A stretch of DNA of 13,137 nucleotides from an uncultured Candidatus Saccharibacteria bacterium (lineage in GTDB: Bacteria > Patescibacteriota > Saccharimonadia > Saccharimonadales > Saccharimonadaceae), in NCBI GenBank assembly GCA_945916045.1, contig CAMEGH010000008.1, forward strand, positions 1-13,137, in the 5' to 3' direction. The position numbers and the translations under genes are program-made. The notes below the pieces were generated by a model that saw only the letters and a program-made list of their open reading frames with translations, was not told the DNA's origin and ran no database searches. Positions 7,272-13,137 of this stretch are shown here, piece by piece; positions within the stretch are counted from its first letter, which is position 1; every line of letters begins with the position of its first letter.

Positions 7272-8528
7272 ATGCCAAAACCACACATTGCGACAATCGG
7301 GAAAGTTGTACGAAAAGTCACGCGTTTGCGCGGCGGCGGCTCGGCATTTCCTGGCCTGGTGATTGAAAAAATCGACCCGAATTTTACCCGCGACGTGCTG
7401 GCGACGTTGCCCTACGGCGTGGTGATTGTAAGCGGCACCAATGGCAAAACCACCACCACAAAAATGGTGGTCGAATTGCTTGAAGGCCAAGGTTTAAAAG
7501 TGTTCACCAACCGCACTGGCAGCAATTTTGCGCGTGGTGTGACGGCAGCGCTTTTGGCCGAGATTAACTACAAAGGCGAAATCGACGCCGACATTGCCGT
7601 GCTCGAACTAGACGAAGCGCACGCCGTAAAATTTGTTGATGTTGTGCCGCCAAAGCACTCGCTTTTGCTGAATGTGATGCGCGACCAACTTGATCGTTTT
7701 GGCGAAATCGACACTACCGCCAAAATGTTGCAGCACATCGCCCAAGCCACCACCGAAACCGTCGCGCTCAACCGCGAAGATCCGCGCGTGGCGGCCATTG
7801 CGGATGAAATTTCGCTGACACCACATTATTTTGGATTAGCGCAGGCGCTAAAACCGCAGTTTTTGTCGGGGGATGAATCTGGCCTAGAAAGCAAAGCGGT
7901 CGACGCCGAAATTACGCTCGAATCGTTCGCAGATGACACGGCGACCTTCTTCATTGACGGAAAGCCTGTTACTACAACCCTAAAATTGCGCGGCATTTAT
8001 AACATTTTTAACGCAGCCGCAGCGCTCACGATGACGCGCGCAATTATGGGCGAAAAAACTAACGACAAAAAGCTGATTGCCAGCCTAAGCAACATTGCGC
8101 CGGCTTTTGGTAGGGGTGAAACACTAACGCTCCACGGGCAACCGGTTGAACTGGTGCTGGTAAAAAACCCAAGTGGCTTTCGCCTGGCGCTGCAATCTTT
8201 CTCGCCAAAAAATTACGCCACCATGATCGCCATCAACGATAATTACGCCGATGGCCGGGACATGAGCTGGCTATGGGATGTGAATTTTGAAAGCTTGCAG
8301 GCGGCGGGCGTGCATACCGTCAGCGGCGTGCGTGCATACGATATGGCGCTACGTTTGCAATACGATGACGTGGAAGTTTCGCACGTTGATACCAAAATTA
8401 CGCCTGCGCTCGAACACTTTTTGGCACGCAACGACGAAGCGCCAAAACGCATTTTTTGCACCTACACTGCCATGCTGGCCATCCGCAAAGAACTCGCTAA
8501 AATAACAGAGGTGGAAAAAGTATTATGA
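7272..8528 (+). CDS. murT: Lipid II isoglutaminyl synthase, ligase subunit MurT
   Basis: A 418-residue Mur-ligase-family protein. With GatD it amidates the alpha-carboxylate of D-Glu in the lipid II stem peptide to D-isoglutamine, using ATP and ammonia channelled from glutamine. Visible motifs are the Mur ligase P-loop SGTNGKTTT at 54-62, the central-domain segment NVMRDQLDRFGE at 134-145, a ligase-type GIYNIFNAAAA stretch at 241-251, and the MurT C-terminal signature DGRDMSWLWDVNFE at 327-340, whose Asp is associated with the GatD interface in known MurT enzymes. The start at 7272 is preferred over 7233 because of the -10 at 7259-7264 and the typical N-terminus. The two CxxC pairs of the zinc ribbon found in staphylococcal and streptococcal MurT are absent: the only Cys is C396. 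The stop overlaps the gatD start (ATGA). Confidence 0.95.
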   Translation: MPKPHIATIGKVVRKVTRLRGGGSAFPGLVIEKIDPNFTRDVLATLPYGVVIVSGTNGKTTTTKMVVELLEGQGLKVFTNRTGSNFARGVTAALLAEINYKGEIDADIAVLELDEAHAVKFVDVVPPKHSLLLNVMRDQLDRFGEIDTTAKMLQHIAQATTETVALNREDPRVAAIADEISLTPHYFGLAQALKPQFLSGDESGLESKAVDAEITLESFADDTATFFIDGKPVTTTLKLRGIYNIFNAAAALTMTRAIMGEKTNDKKLIASLSNIAPAFGRGETLTLHGQPVELVLVKNPSGFRLALQSFSPKNYATMIAINDNYADGRDMSWLWDVNFESLQAAGVHTVSGVRAYDMALRLQYDDVEVSHVDTKITPALEHFLARNDEAPKRIFCTYTAMLAIRKELAKITEVEKVL

Positions 8529-9250
8529 CCGACAAAAAATCTTTGACTATCATGCAACTCTATCCCGACGACATGAGTATTTACGGCGATTGGGGCAATA
8601 CCCTTACACTCAAAAAACGCATTGAATGGCATGGCTACACTGCAACTATTATCGATTACAATCCGGGCGACACCTTCCCTGAAACCATCGATATTTTGAT
8701 TGGCGGAGGTGGGCAAGACAGCGGGCAAAAACGCATTCAGGATGACTTACAAGCCATCGCACCAAAGCTGCGCGCACTGGCAGAAAACGGCACGCCGATG
8801 CTGGTTATTTGCGGTTTGTATCAATTATTTGGGCGCTTCTTTAAAACCTCAGCCGGCGAAATTATCCCTGGTATCGAAATTTTTAACGCCGAAACACACG
8901 CTGGCCCAGAGCGGCTGATTGGCAATATTATTATCGAGCATGATACATTTGGCGATATTGTTGGCTACGAAAACCATAGCGGCCAAACCTTCCTTGACGT
9001 CGGATCAACACCGCTTGGGCGCGTTCGCCTGGGTGCCGGCAACAACGGCCAGGATGAAACCGAAGGCGCGCTGATTCATAACGTCATTGGCACGTATTTG
9101 CATGGTTCAATTTTGCCAAAAAACCCTGCTATCGCCGACTTTTTGATCGAAAAAGCCGCCGTCAAAAAATATGGCGACTTTGAAGCGTCGGTCATTGACG
9201 ACCGCTTTGCGCAAAAAGCGCGCGACATCGCCAAAAAGCGCCCGCGCTAA
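8525..9250 (+). CDS. gatD: Lipid II isoglutaminyl synthase, glutamine amidotransferase subunit GatD
   Basis: A 241-residue class I glutamine amidotransferase of the CobB/CobQ-like type. It hydrolyses glutamine and passes ammonia to MurT. The nucleophile is Cys96 in VICGLYQ, and the catalytic His193 lies in GTYLHGS near the C-terminus. An oxyanion-type glycine-rich loop (IGGGGQD, 59-65) and GYENH at 147-151 fit the family. Arg130 in GPERLIG corresponds to the conserved substrate-binding arginine region. As usual for this GATase type, I see no Glu of the classical triad after the His. The ATG overlaps the murT TGA by 4 nt, with GAGGTG about 11 nt upstream, so the two subunits are translationally coupled. 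Its 3' end is convergent with the peroxiredoxin gene, 12 nt apart. Confidence 0.95.
   Translation: MTDKKSLTIMQLYPDDMSIYGDWGNTLTLKKRIEWHGYTATIIDYNPGDTFPETIDILIGGGGQDSGQKRIQDDLQAIAPKLRALAENGTPMLVICGLYQLFGRFFKTSAGEIIPGIEIFNAETHAGPERLIGNIIIEHDTFGDIVGYENHSGQTFLDVGSTPLGRVRLGAGNNGQDETEGALIHNVIGTYLHGSILPKNPAIADFLIEKAAVKKYGDFEASVIDDRFAQKARDIAKKRPR
9231..9248 (-). terminator. Weak candidate terminator of the peroxiredoxin gene
   Basis: On the minus strand, AGCG-CGGG-CGCT is followed by five T. The stem has only four base pairs and lies inside the 3' end of the convergent gatD gene. It could stop transcription of the peroxiredoxin, but it may be chance. Confidence 0.3.
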
Positions 9251-9262
9251 GATAACGGGTAC

Positions 9263-9727
9263 TTATTCGCCCGCTTGTAAACGCTTAAGCTCTGCCACCA
9301 CTTGCTCGCCGTGGCCCATTGGCGTCGCACGGCCGTAGACTTTTTGCACGATACCTTGCGGGTCAATCAAAAAAGTTTTTCGCAAAATTCCCTCTTTGCC
9401 AAACATCTTTTTGCCCCACGCGCCGTACGCTTCGATCACTTCGCCTGCCGGGTCGCTCAATAGCGTAAAATTCAAATTATACTTGGTTTTAAACTTTTCG
9501 TGCGATGGCGCGTCGTCCTTGCTAACGCCAATCACACTTGCACCCAGCTCTGTTAAATCATCGCGCGCATCACGCAAACTACACGCCTGCGTTGTGCAAC
9601 CCGGCGTGTCATCTTTTGGGTAAAAATACAGTACCACCCACTTTCCGGCGTAATCTGCCAAGCTGACATCTTCGCCTTTATCGTTCGTGAGGGTAAATTG
9701 TGGAGCTTCGTAGGGTGCTTGTTTCAT
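9263..9727 (-). CDS. bcp: Bcp/PrxQ-type thiol peroxidase (peroxiredoxin)
   Basis: A 154-residue protein, the normal length for thioredoxin-dependent Bcp/PrxQ peroxiredoxins, which reduce hydrogen peroxide and organic hydroperoxides in the cytoplasm. The active-site stretch YPKDDTPGCTTQACSLRD carries the peroxidatic Cys44, with a potential resolving Cys49 five residues later, the atypical 2-Cys PrxQ arrangement. Thr41 and Arg116 (RKTFLID) complete the expected active site. The start at 9727 is preferred over 9790 because the protein then begins at the usual place and an extended -10 lies 6 nt upstream. It is a single gene, divergent from the acyltransferase and convergent with gatD. Confidence 0.95.
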   Translation of the reverse strand: MKQAPYEAPQFTLTNDKGEDVSLADYAGKWVVLYFYPKDDTPGCTTQACSLRDARDDLTELGASVIGVSKDDAPSHEKFKTKYNLNFTLLSDPAGEVIEAYGAWGKKMFGKEGILRKTFLIDPQGIVQKVYGRATPMGHGEQVVAELKRLQAGE

Positions 9728-9733
9728 ATTCCC

Positions 9734-9742
9734 ATTGTAGCA
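9734..9742 (-). promoter_or_regulatory. Extended -10 promoter of the peroxiredoxin gene
   Basis: The minus strand reads TGCTACAAT, ending 6 nt before the ATG at 9727. No Shine-Dalgarno of normal spacing can exist if transcription begins at the usual distance, so the mRNA is predicted to be leaderless. Confidence 0.55.
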
Positions 9743-9782
9743 TTTTTGGCGAATGTGCGCGCGTGCATGTGCCGGCAAAAAA

Positions 9783-9791
9783 TGGTACAAT
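9783..9791 (+). promoter_or_regulatory. Extended -10 promoter of the acyltransferase gene
   Basis: TGGTACAAT ends 8 nt before the ATG at 9800. It is identical in sequence and spacing to the site before the VirB6-like gene on the other strand. With the peroxiredoxin promoter it forms a compact 72-bp divergent control region. Confidence 0.55.
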
Positions 9792-9799
9792 AGGTACCC

Positions 9800-10915
9800 A
9801 TGAAGCCCGCAAAAACCAAGACGGCCAAGCGACGAATCTTTGAATTAGACCTCCTGCGAGGGCTTTTTATTGTGATTATTATTATCGATCATTTACAATT
9901 TTGGCCGAGCCCGCTGCGCTATATTACCGGCGAAGGGCGCTTGTGGGTGTCGGCGGCGGAAGGGTTTTTCCTGATTTCTGGCTTGCTGATTGGCTATATT
10001 CGCGCCTACAAAGGCAAGGGGAAGCCGCTCAAAGATTTGACAAAGTTGCTCGCCAAACGCGCCGGGCTTTTGTATGTGTGGGGCGCGGGCATAACAATTA
10101 TTTTAACGCTTCTTACCCTTTGGTCAGGCGACCGCGACCTTCTGCCAGATCTGCCAACGCCAGAGCAAATGGCCACGCCGTTCACACTGCTTTGGTCGGT
10201 GCTGACAATGCAATATTTTAATCCGTGGATTTACTTTTTGCGGCTCTACGCAATTATGTTGCTGGCGACGCCGATCTTTTTGTGGCTGCTGCGCAAAGGG
10301 TATGAGCGCATGGTGCCGGTGCTGATCGCGGCGGTGTATTTGGCAGGATTTGCCATCAACGAACAAGCGTTGCAGTGGCAAGCGCTGTTTTTTGGTGCGG
10401 CGCTGATTGGCTATCATCTAGAAGCGATTGCCGCGTGGTTTCGTGCGCGGCCGGTTATTAAAACAGTGGTCGCCGCTGGCACAATTGGTCTTACCGCGCT
10501 AACGATGGCGCTCAGCTTCTTCTTCGTGCTAGGCTGGGATAAAGTTGAAGACCCGAGCTGGGAGCTGATGGGCCGCGAAGCGTATGTCGAAATTCGCGAA
10601 GATTTAGACCCGCTATTTGTGCTGGCACCGTTTGCGTTTGGGCGGCTTGTGCTTTCGTTTTTGTGGTTTGGCGGGCTGCTTTTCTTGTTCCATGTAGGCA
10701 AAAAATATTTCATGAAATTGGCCGGCTGGCTACTGATACCGTTGGGCGAAAGTTCGCTCAGTGCGTATATTTTGCACGCGTTGCTGCTGCCAATTATCGT
10801 GATTTTCTTGGCGCCGGGCAGCAGCGGATTTAATACGCTCGCCGGCATTGCTTGCGTGCTGCTCATTTGGGTACTCATCCGCCAGCCATGGATAAGCAAA
10901 ATAATCCCGCGCTAA
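9800..10915 (+). CDS. OpgC-like multi-pass membrane acyltransferase
   Basis: A 371-residue membrane protein with about ten hydrophobic segments (roughly 20-36, 49-68, 88-109, 143-164, 170-187, 193-210, 219-245, 272-298, 305-335, 345-362). A short basic N-terminus lies before the first. The motifs ELDLLRG (15-21), IDH (29-31), AAEGFFLISG (52-61) and YILH (323-326) match the pattern seen in OpgC and related acyltransferase-3-like proteins, with H31 or H326 as likely catalytic residues. OpgC succinylates osmoregulated periplasmic glucans; here the substrate is unknown, and a cell-wall or surface glycan is a reasonable guess. The gene stands alone, divergent from the peroxiredoxin, with tRNA-Pro downstream. 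No terminator is visible between them. Confidence 0.75.
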   Translation: MKPAKTKTAKRRIFELDLLRGLFIVIIIIDHLQFWPSPLRYITGEGRLWVSAAEGFFLISGLLIGYIRAYKGKGKPLKDLTKLLAKRAGLLYVWGAGITIILTLLTLWSGDRDLLPDLPTPEQMATPFTLLWSVLTMQYFNPWIYFLRLYAIMLLATPIFLWLLRKGYERMVPVLIAAVYLAGFAINEQALQWQALFFGAALIGYHLEAIAAWFRARPVIKTVVAAGTIGLTALTMALSFFFVLGWDKVEDPSWELMGREAYVEIREDLDPLFVLAPFAFGRLVLSFLWFGGLLFLFHVGKKYFMKLAGWLLIPLGESSLSAYILHALLLPIIVIFLAPGSSGFNTLAGIACVLLIWVLIRQPWISKIIPR

Positions 10916-10919
10916 CCAC

Positions 10920-10948
10920 TAGAAATCCTGCTTTATTTTTGTTATAAT
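10920..10948 (+). promoter_or_regulatory. Promoter of tRNA-Pro
   Basis: A perfect TATAAT at 10943-10948 is preceded by TGT (extended -10). A four-of-six -35 (TAGAAA, 10920-10925) lies at 17-nt spacing. The tRNA begins 16 nt after the -10, leaving a short 5' leader for RNase P to remove. Confidence 0.8.
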
Positions 10949-10964
10949 GTATCTGGTACACCAT

Positions 10965-11041
10965 CGGGGTGTGGCGCAGTTGGCTAGCGCGCGCGGTTTG
11001 GGACCGTGAGGTCGAAGGTTCGAGTCCTTTCACCCCGACCA
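10965..11041 (+). tRNA. tRNA-Pro (anticodon TGG)
   Basis: 77 nt including an encoded CCA. The acceptor stem CGGGGTG pairs fully with CACCCCG, with discriminator A. The anticodon arm CGCGG/CCGTG (one G-U) closes the loop TTTGGGA, with anticodon TGG at 10999-11001 and G37, as expected for proline. The T arm is GAAGG-TTCGAGT-CCTTT. UGG can read all four proline codons by wobble, so this may be a main proline tRNA in a reduced genome. Confidence 0.97.
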
Positions 11042-11044
11042 TAG

Positions 11045-11074
11045 AAAAAAGAGCACTATATGATGCTCTTTTTT
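11045..11074. terminator. Symmetric (bidirectional) intrinsic terminator
   Basis: A perfect 11-bp inverted repeat, AAAAAAGAGCA and TGCTCTTTTTT, surrounds an 8-nt loop. Both strands end in a T run, so it can terminate tRNA-Pro on the plus strand and the rny-nudix-coiled-coil operon on the minus strand. It begins 3 nt after the tRNA and lies about 24 nt beyond the stop of the coiled-coil gene. Confidence 0.9.
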
Positions 11075-11097
11075 CTTACTCTAAAAAATTTTCAATA

Positions 11098-11481
11098 TTA
11101 GCGACTCTGGTCAGTATAACCGCCACTTGTATGTCCATCTCGCCCATTCGCCTTCTGCTCCTGCGCATGCATATACTGCACAATTTCGGCAATGCCGCGT
11201 TCAATATTCTGCACACGAAGCTTCGTATCGTGCGTATTTTGTGTGCGCACCGACGCGTTCGTATCACCCGCGCGCACCTGTTGCAACACCGTTTCTAGCT
11301 GCGACACTACGTGATGCAAATGCCGATACAAATCCTTCACTTCGCGCTGCGTGTCGTCTAAATCATTGGTGCGCTGGTCGATCCGCTGAATGGCGTCGCG
11401 CATGGCGCGCATGTCATTTTGGAAGTTTGAAAGTTCGTTGCGAACCGCCTGGCTTACATCTGCTTTGGTAAGTTGTGACAT
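11098..11481 (-). CDS. Small coiled-coil protein, unknown function
   Basis: A 127-residue, soluble, mainly helical protein with no membrane segment or cysteine. Residues about 8-70 are rich in charged residues and Q with regular hydrophobic spacing, consistent with a coiled coil, and a second helical stretch covers about 85-110. The C-terminal ~17 residues are Gly/polar and probably disordered. The start at 11481 is fixed by AGGAG (11493-11489) 7 nt upstream; the extension to 11523 lacks such support. It is the last gene of the rny-nudix operon. I do not recognise the family. Confidence 0.75.
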   Translation of the reverse strand: MSQLTKADVSQAVRNELSNFQNDMRAMRDAIQRIDQRTNDLDDTQREVKDLYRHLHHVVSQLETVLQQVRAGDTNASVRTQNTHDTKLRVQNIERGIAEIVQYMHAQEQKANGRDGHTSGGYTDQSR

Positions 11482-11488
11482 TTCGTTT

Positions 11489-11493
11489 CTCCT
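11489..11493 (-). promoter_or_regulatory. Shine-Dalgarno AGGAG of the coiled-coil gene
   Basis: AGGAG overlaps the TAG stop of the Nudix gene (TAGGAG) and lies 7 nt before the ATG at 11481. This supports both the start choice and coupled translation. Confidence 0.8.
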
Positions 11494-11956
11494 ACATTTC
11501 CTGTTCGTAATAGCCGGCTTCATCGCCCGCCGCCCATGCTTGCACCGCGCCGCCGTACACTAGCGGCTCGTCGTTGACTTGCTGCTTGCTTACAAACGCA
11601 TATTCGGCAATTTCGTTGGCTTGCAGGGTAATTTCTGCGTTGACATCTACTGGTTCGTTGGCTTTAAATATAAATTGATACGTTTGCATGATGTCGCTGT
11701 GGCGCGCCACGGTCAGCGCAAACGACACGTCGTCTTCGTCCAGCACCAAACTGGTTTCTTCCTCTAGTTCGCGCAACGCGGCCATACGCGGCGTTTGGCC
11801 ATGCTCGATCCAGCCGCCCGGAAACGACCAGTACGGTTTATAGTGCGCCTTCAGCACCAACGCCTTGCCTTCGTCATTTTCAACAATCACGCCAGCGCTG
11901 GCTGGGCGCGCTACGCGTTTGGCCAAAAAACGCTTGGTCGCTTCTTTGCTATACAT
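11492..11956 (-). CDS. Nudix hydrolase
   Basis: A 154-residue Nudix-fold protein that probably hydrolyses a nucleoside-diphosphate-linked substrate. The Nudix box spans about residues 48-70 (GWIEHGQ, seven residues, then RELEEETSL). The metal-binding REUxEE core (R62, E63, E66, E67) is intact. Two consensus positions differ: Q54 stands where Glu is usual, and S69 where Gly is usual. The segment YWSFPGGW just before the box is typical. Its ATG overlaps the rny stop by one base (TAATG), so it is probably co-translated with RNase Y. The substrate cannot be read from sequence. A role in RNA or nucleotide turnover (for example 5'-end processing or nucleotide sanitation) would fit the neighbour but is inference. 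Confidence 0.92.
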   Translation of the reverse strand: MYSKEATKRFLAKRVARPASAGVIVENDEGKALVLKAHYKPYWSFPGGWIEHGQTPRMAALRELEEETSLVLDEDDVSFALTVARHSDIMQTYQFIFKANEPVDVNAEITLQANEIAEYAFVSKQQVNDEPLVYGGAVQAWAAGDEAGYYEQEM

Positions 11957-13137
11957 TATTTGGCAAACTCAACTGCGCGCGTTTCGCGGATTACATTTAC
12001 CTTGATAGTACCCGGGTACTGCATAGTGCTTTCGATTTTGTTGGCGATATCGCGAGCAATTTTGATGGCGCTCAAATCGTCGATTGCCTTCGGGCTGACA
12101 ATTACGCGTACTTCGCGCCCAGCGCTAATGGCGTAAGCCTTATCGATCCCTTTAAAGCTGGTGGCAACATTTTCGAGTTCGCGCATACGTTCGGCAAAAT
12201 TCTCGGCAGAAATATTGCGAGCACCTGGCCGCGCAGCACTGGCCGCGTCAACCACACGAACCACTAACGCTTCTGGCGTGGTTGCTTCAACGTCATCATG
12301 GTGCGCTTCGATCGCGTGCGCAATCTCTTCGCTCATGCCGTATTTGCGCGCCAGTTCGGCACCAATATGGTGGTGTTTGCCTTCGATTTTGTGCGTGACT
12401 GCCTTGCCAATATCGTGCAGAAGCGTGGCGATTTTTACGGTGCGTACATTCGCGCCAATTTCTTCGGCGATCATGCCGGCAATTTGCGCCATTTCAGTGC
12501 TATGCTTCAACACATTTTGCCCGTAACTAGTACGGAATTTGAGCTCACCAAGCAGGCGCAGCATTTCTTTTGGAATGCCCACCACGCCGGTTTCGCGCAT
12601 GGCATCTTCGCCCGCTAAACGAACTTCTTTGTCGATCTGCTTTCTTGCTTTGGCAACCACCTCTTCTACGCGACCCGGGTGAATACGGCCGTCTTTCATG
12701 AGCATTTCCATCGTCAAGCGCGCAATTTGGCGGCGCACTGGGTCGAAGCTCGAAAGCACCACCATGCCAGGCGTGTCATCTACCAATACATCAACGCCGG
12801 TTTCGCGCTGAATCGCCTGGATATTGCGGCCTTCTTTGCCAATAATGCGGCCTTTCATTTCGTCGTCCGTGAGCTTCAGTGCTGTGACGGTTCGTTCGGC
12901 CGTTACTTCACTACTCATGCGCTCCATGGCGGTGAGCAAAATAGTTTGCGCGCGCTCTTCGGCGTCCTCCATGGCGTCGTGTTGCAGCTTATCAATCAGC
13001 CCAACAAGGTCATTTTTAATATCGCGCTCGGTCATTTGCAGTAGCTTTTCGGCGGCTTCTTCTTTTTTGAGTTTGGCGATTTTTTCGAGCTTTTCCTGCT
13101 GCCGTTCGCGAATGGCGCGAATTTCTTCTTTCAGCTT
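11956..13137 (-). CDS. rny: Ribonuclease Y (5' end outside window)
   Basis: 393 residues are visible and the frame is open to the right edge; the Met at 13035 is internal. About 120 residues of the usual ~520, including the N-terminal membrane anchor, should lie beyond the window. Visible residues 1-~80 are the end of the charged coiled coil. A KH domain carries GRIIGKEGRN at 96-105. The HD domain starts near 205 and has LLHDIGK at 239-245 (metal ligands H241, D242) and further His residues (HHH at 255-257, HH at 279-280). The C-terminus ETRAVEFAK is characteristic of the family. RNase Y is a membrane-bound endoribonuclease that starts mRNA decay in many Gram-positive-type bacteria. It is followed by the Nudix gene at a TAATG junction. 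Confidence 0.96.
   Translation of the reverse strand, partial: KLKEEIRAIRERQQEKLEKIAKLKKEEAAEKLLQMTERDIKNDLVGLIDKLQHDAMEDAEERAQTILLTAMERMSSEVTAERTVTALKLTDDEMKGRIIGKEGRNIQAIQRETGVDVLVDDTPGMVVLSSFDPVRRQIARLTMEMLMKDGRIHPGRVEEVVAKARKQIDKEVRLAGEDAMRETGVVGIPKEMLRLLGELKFRTSYGQNVLKHSTEMAQIAGMIAEEIGANVRTVKIATLLHDIGKAVTHKIEGKHHHIGAELARKYGMSEEIAHAIEAHHDDVEATTPEALVVRVVDAASAARPGARNISAENFAERMRELENVATSFKGIDKAYAISAGREVRVIVSPKAIDDLSAIKIARDIANKIESTMQYPGTIKVNVIRETRAVEFAK

Noticed and set aside
8526..8528. Possible recoding of TGA as glycine, as in Gracilibacteria and Absconditabacteria
   Set aside because: TGA ends murT exactly at the gatD overlap, and none of the protein reading frames needs TGA as sense.
9728..9790. 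Upstream start of the peroxiredoxin at 9790
   Set aside because: The extra 21 residues are not part of the family and would be read through the promoter; 9727 gives the usual length.
10969..11298. 109-residue plus-strand open frame
   Set aside because: It covers the tRNA-Pro and its terminator and then runs antisense to the coiled-coil gene.
13033..13035. Met at 13035 as the start of RNase Y
   Set aside because: The frame continues upstream to the window edge with a charged coiled coil typical of RNase Y, so the Met is internal.
1..13137. CRISPR arrays, insertion sequences or attachment sites
   Set aside because: I saw no regular repeats, transposase motifs or duplicated tRNA ends; the sequence directly after tRNA-Pro is a terminator and an ordinary operon, not an integrated element.

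Overview
The window looks like a piece of a Candidate Phyla Radiation genome, most likely Candidatus Saccharibacteria (TM7). The clues are a VirB6/TrbL-like protein next to a membrane-anchored tandem-AAA+ Clp-like ATPase, a murT-gatD pair, a Gram-positive-type RNase Y, tight gene packing (coding density near 98 %) and a standard genetic code. TGA is the stop codon of murT, which argues against Gracilibacteria and Absconditabacteria. The phylum assignment is inference from gene content; no database search was possible.

Left half (1-7191, minus strand): an operon of envelope genes reading leftwards. In order of transcription these are a 126-residue membrane protein, an 810-residue membrane-anchored Clp-type AAA+ protein, a 681-residue VirB6/TrbL-like polytopic protein with a long hydrophilic tail, and a very large single-pass protein that runs off the left edge (782 residues visible). 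Junctions are tight (10-nt overlap, 8-nt overlap, and a stop codon abutting a Shine-Dalgarno site). The set looks like part of a type IV secretion-like or other trans-envelope machine.

Middle (7192-10915): divergent from that operon is murT-gatD (plus strand, ATGA overlap), the lipid II isoglutaminyl synthase that amidates D-Glu in the peptidoglycan stem peptide. Convergent to it is a Bcp/PrxQ-type peroxiredoxin (minus). Divergent from the peroxiredoxin is an OpgC-like multi-pass membrane acyltransferase (plus).

Right part (10916-13137): a tRNA-Pro(TGG) with its own promoter and encoded CCA, followed by a strong symmetric terminator. That terminator also ends the opposing operon rny (RNase Y, 5' end outside the window) - Nudix hydrolase - small coiled-coil protein, all on the minus strand.

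The most striking regulatory pattern is that promoter-proximal genes have a -10 box, usually of the extended TGn type, lying only 6-8 nt before the start codon and no usable Shine-Dalgarno site. This predicts leaderless mRNAs. Several operon-internal genes instead have clear Shine-Dalgarno sites or overlapping stop/start codons. One such start-proximal -10 lies inside the 3' end of the AAA+ gene and would drive the VirB6-like gene separately.
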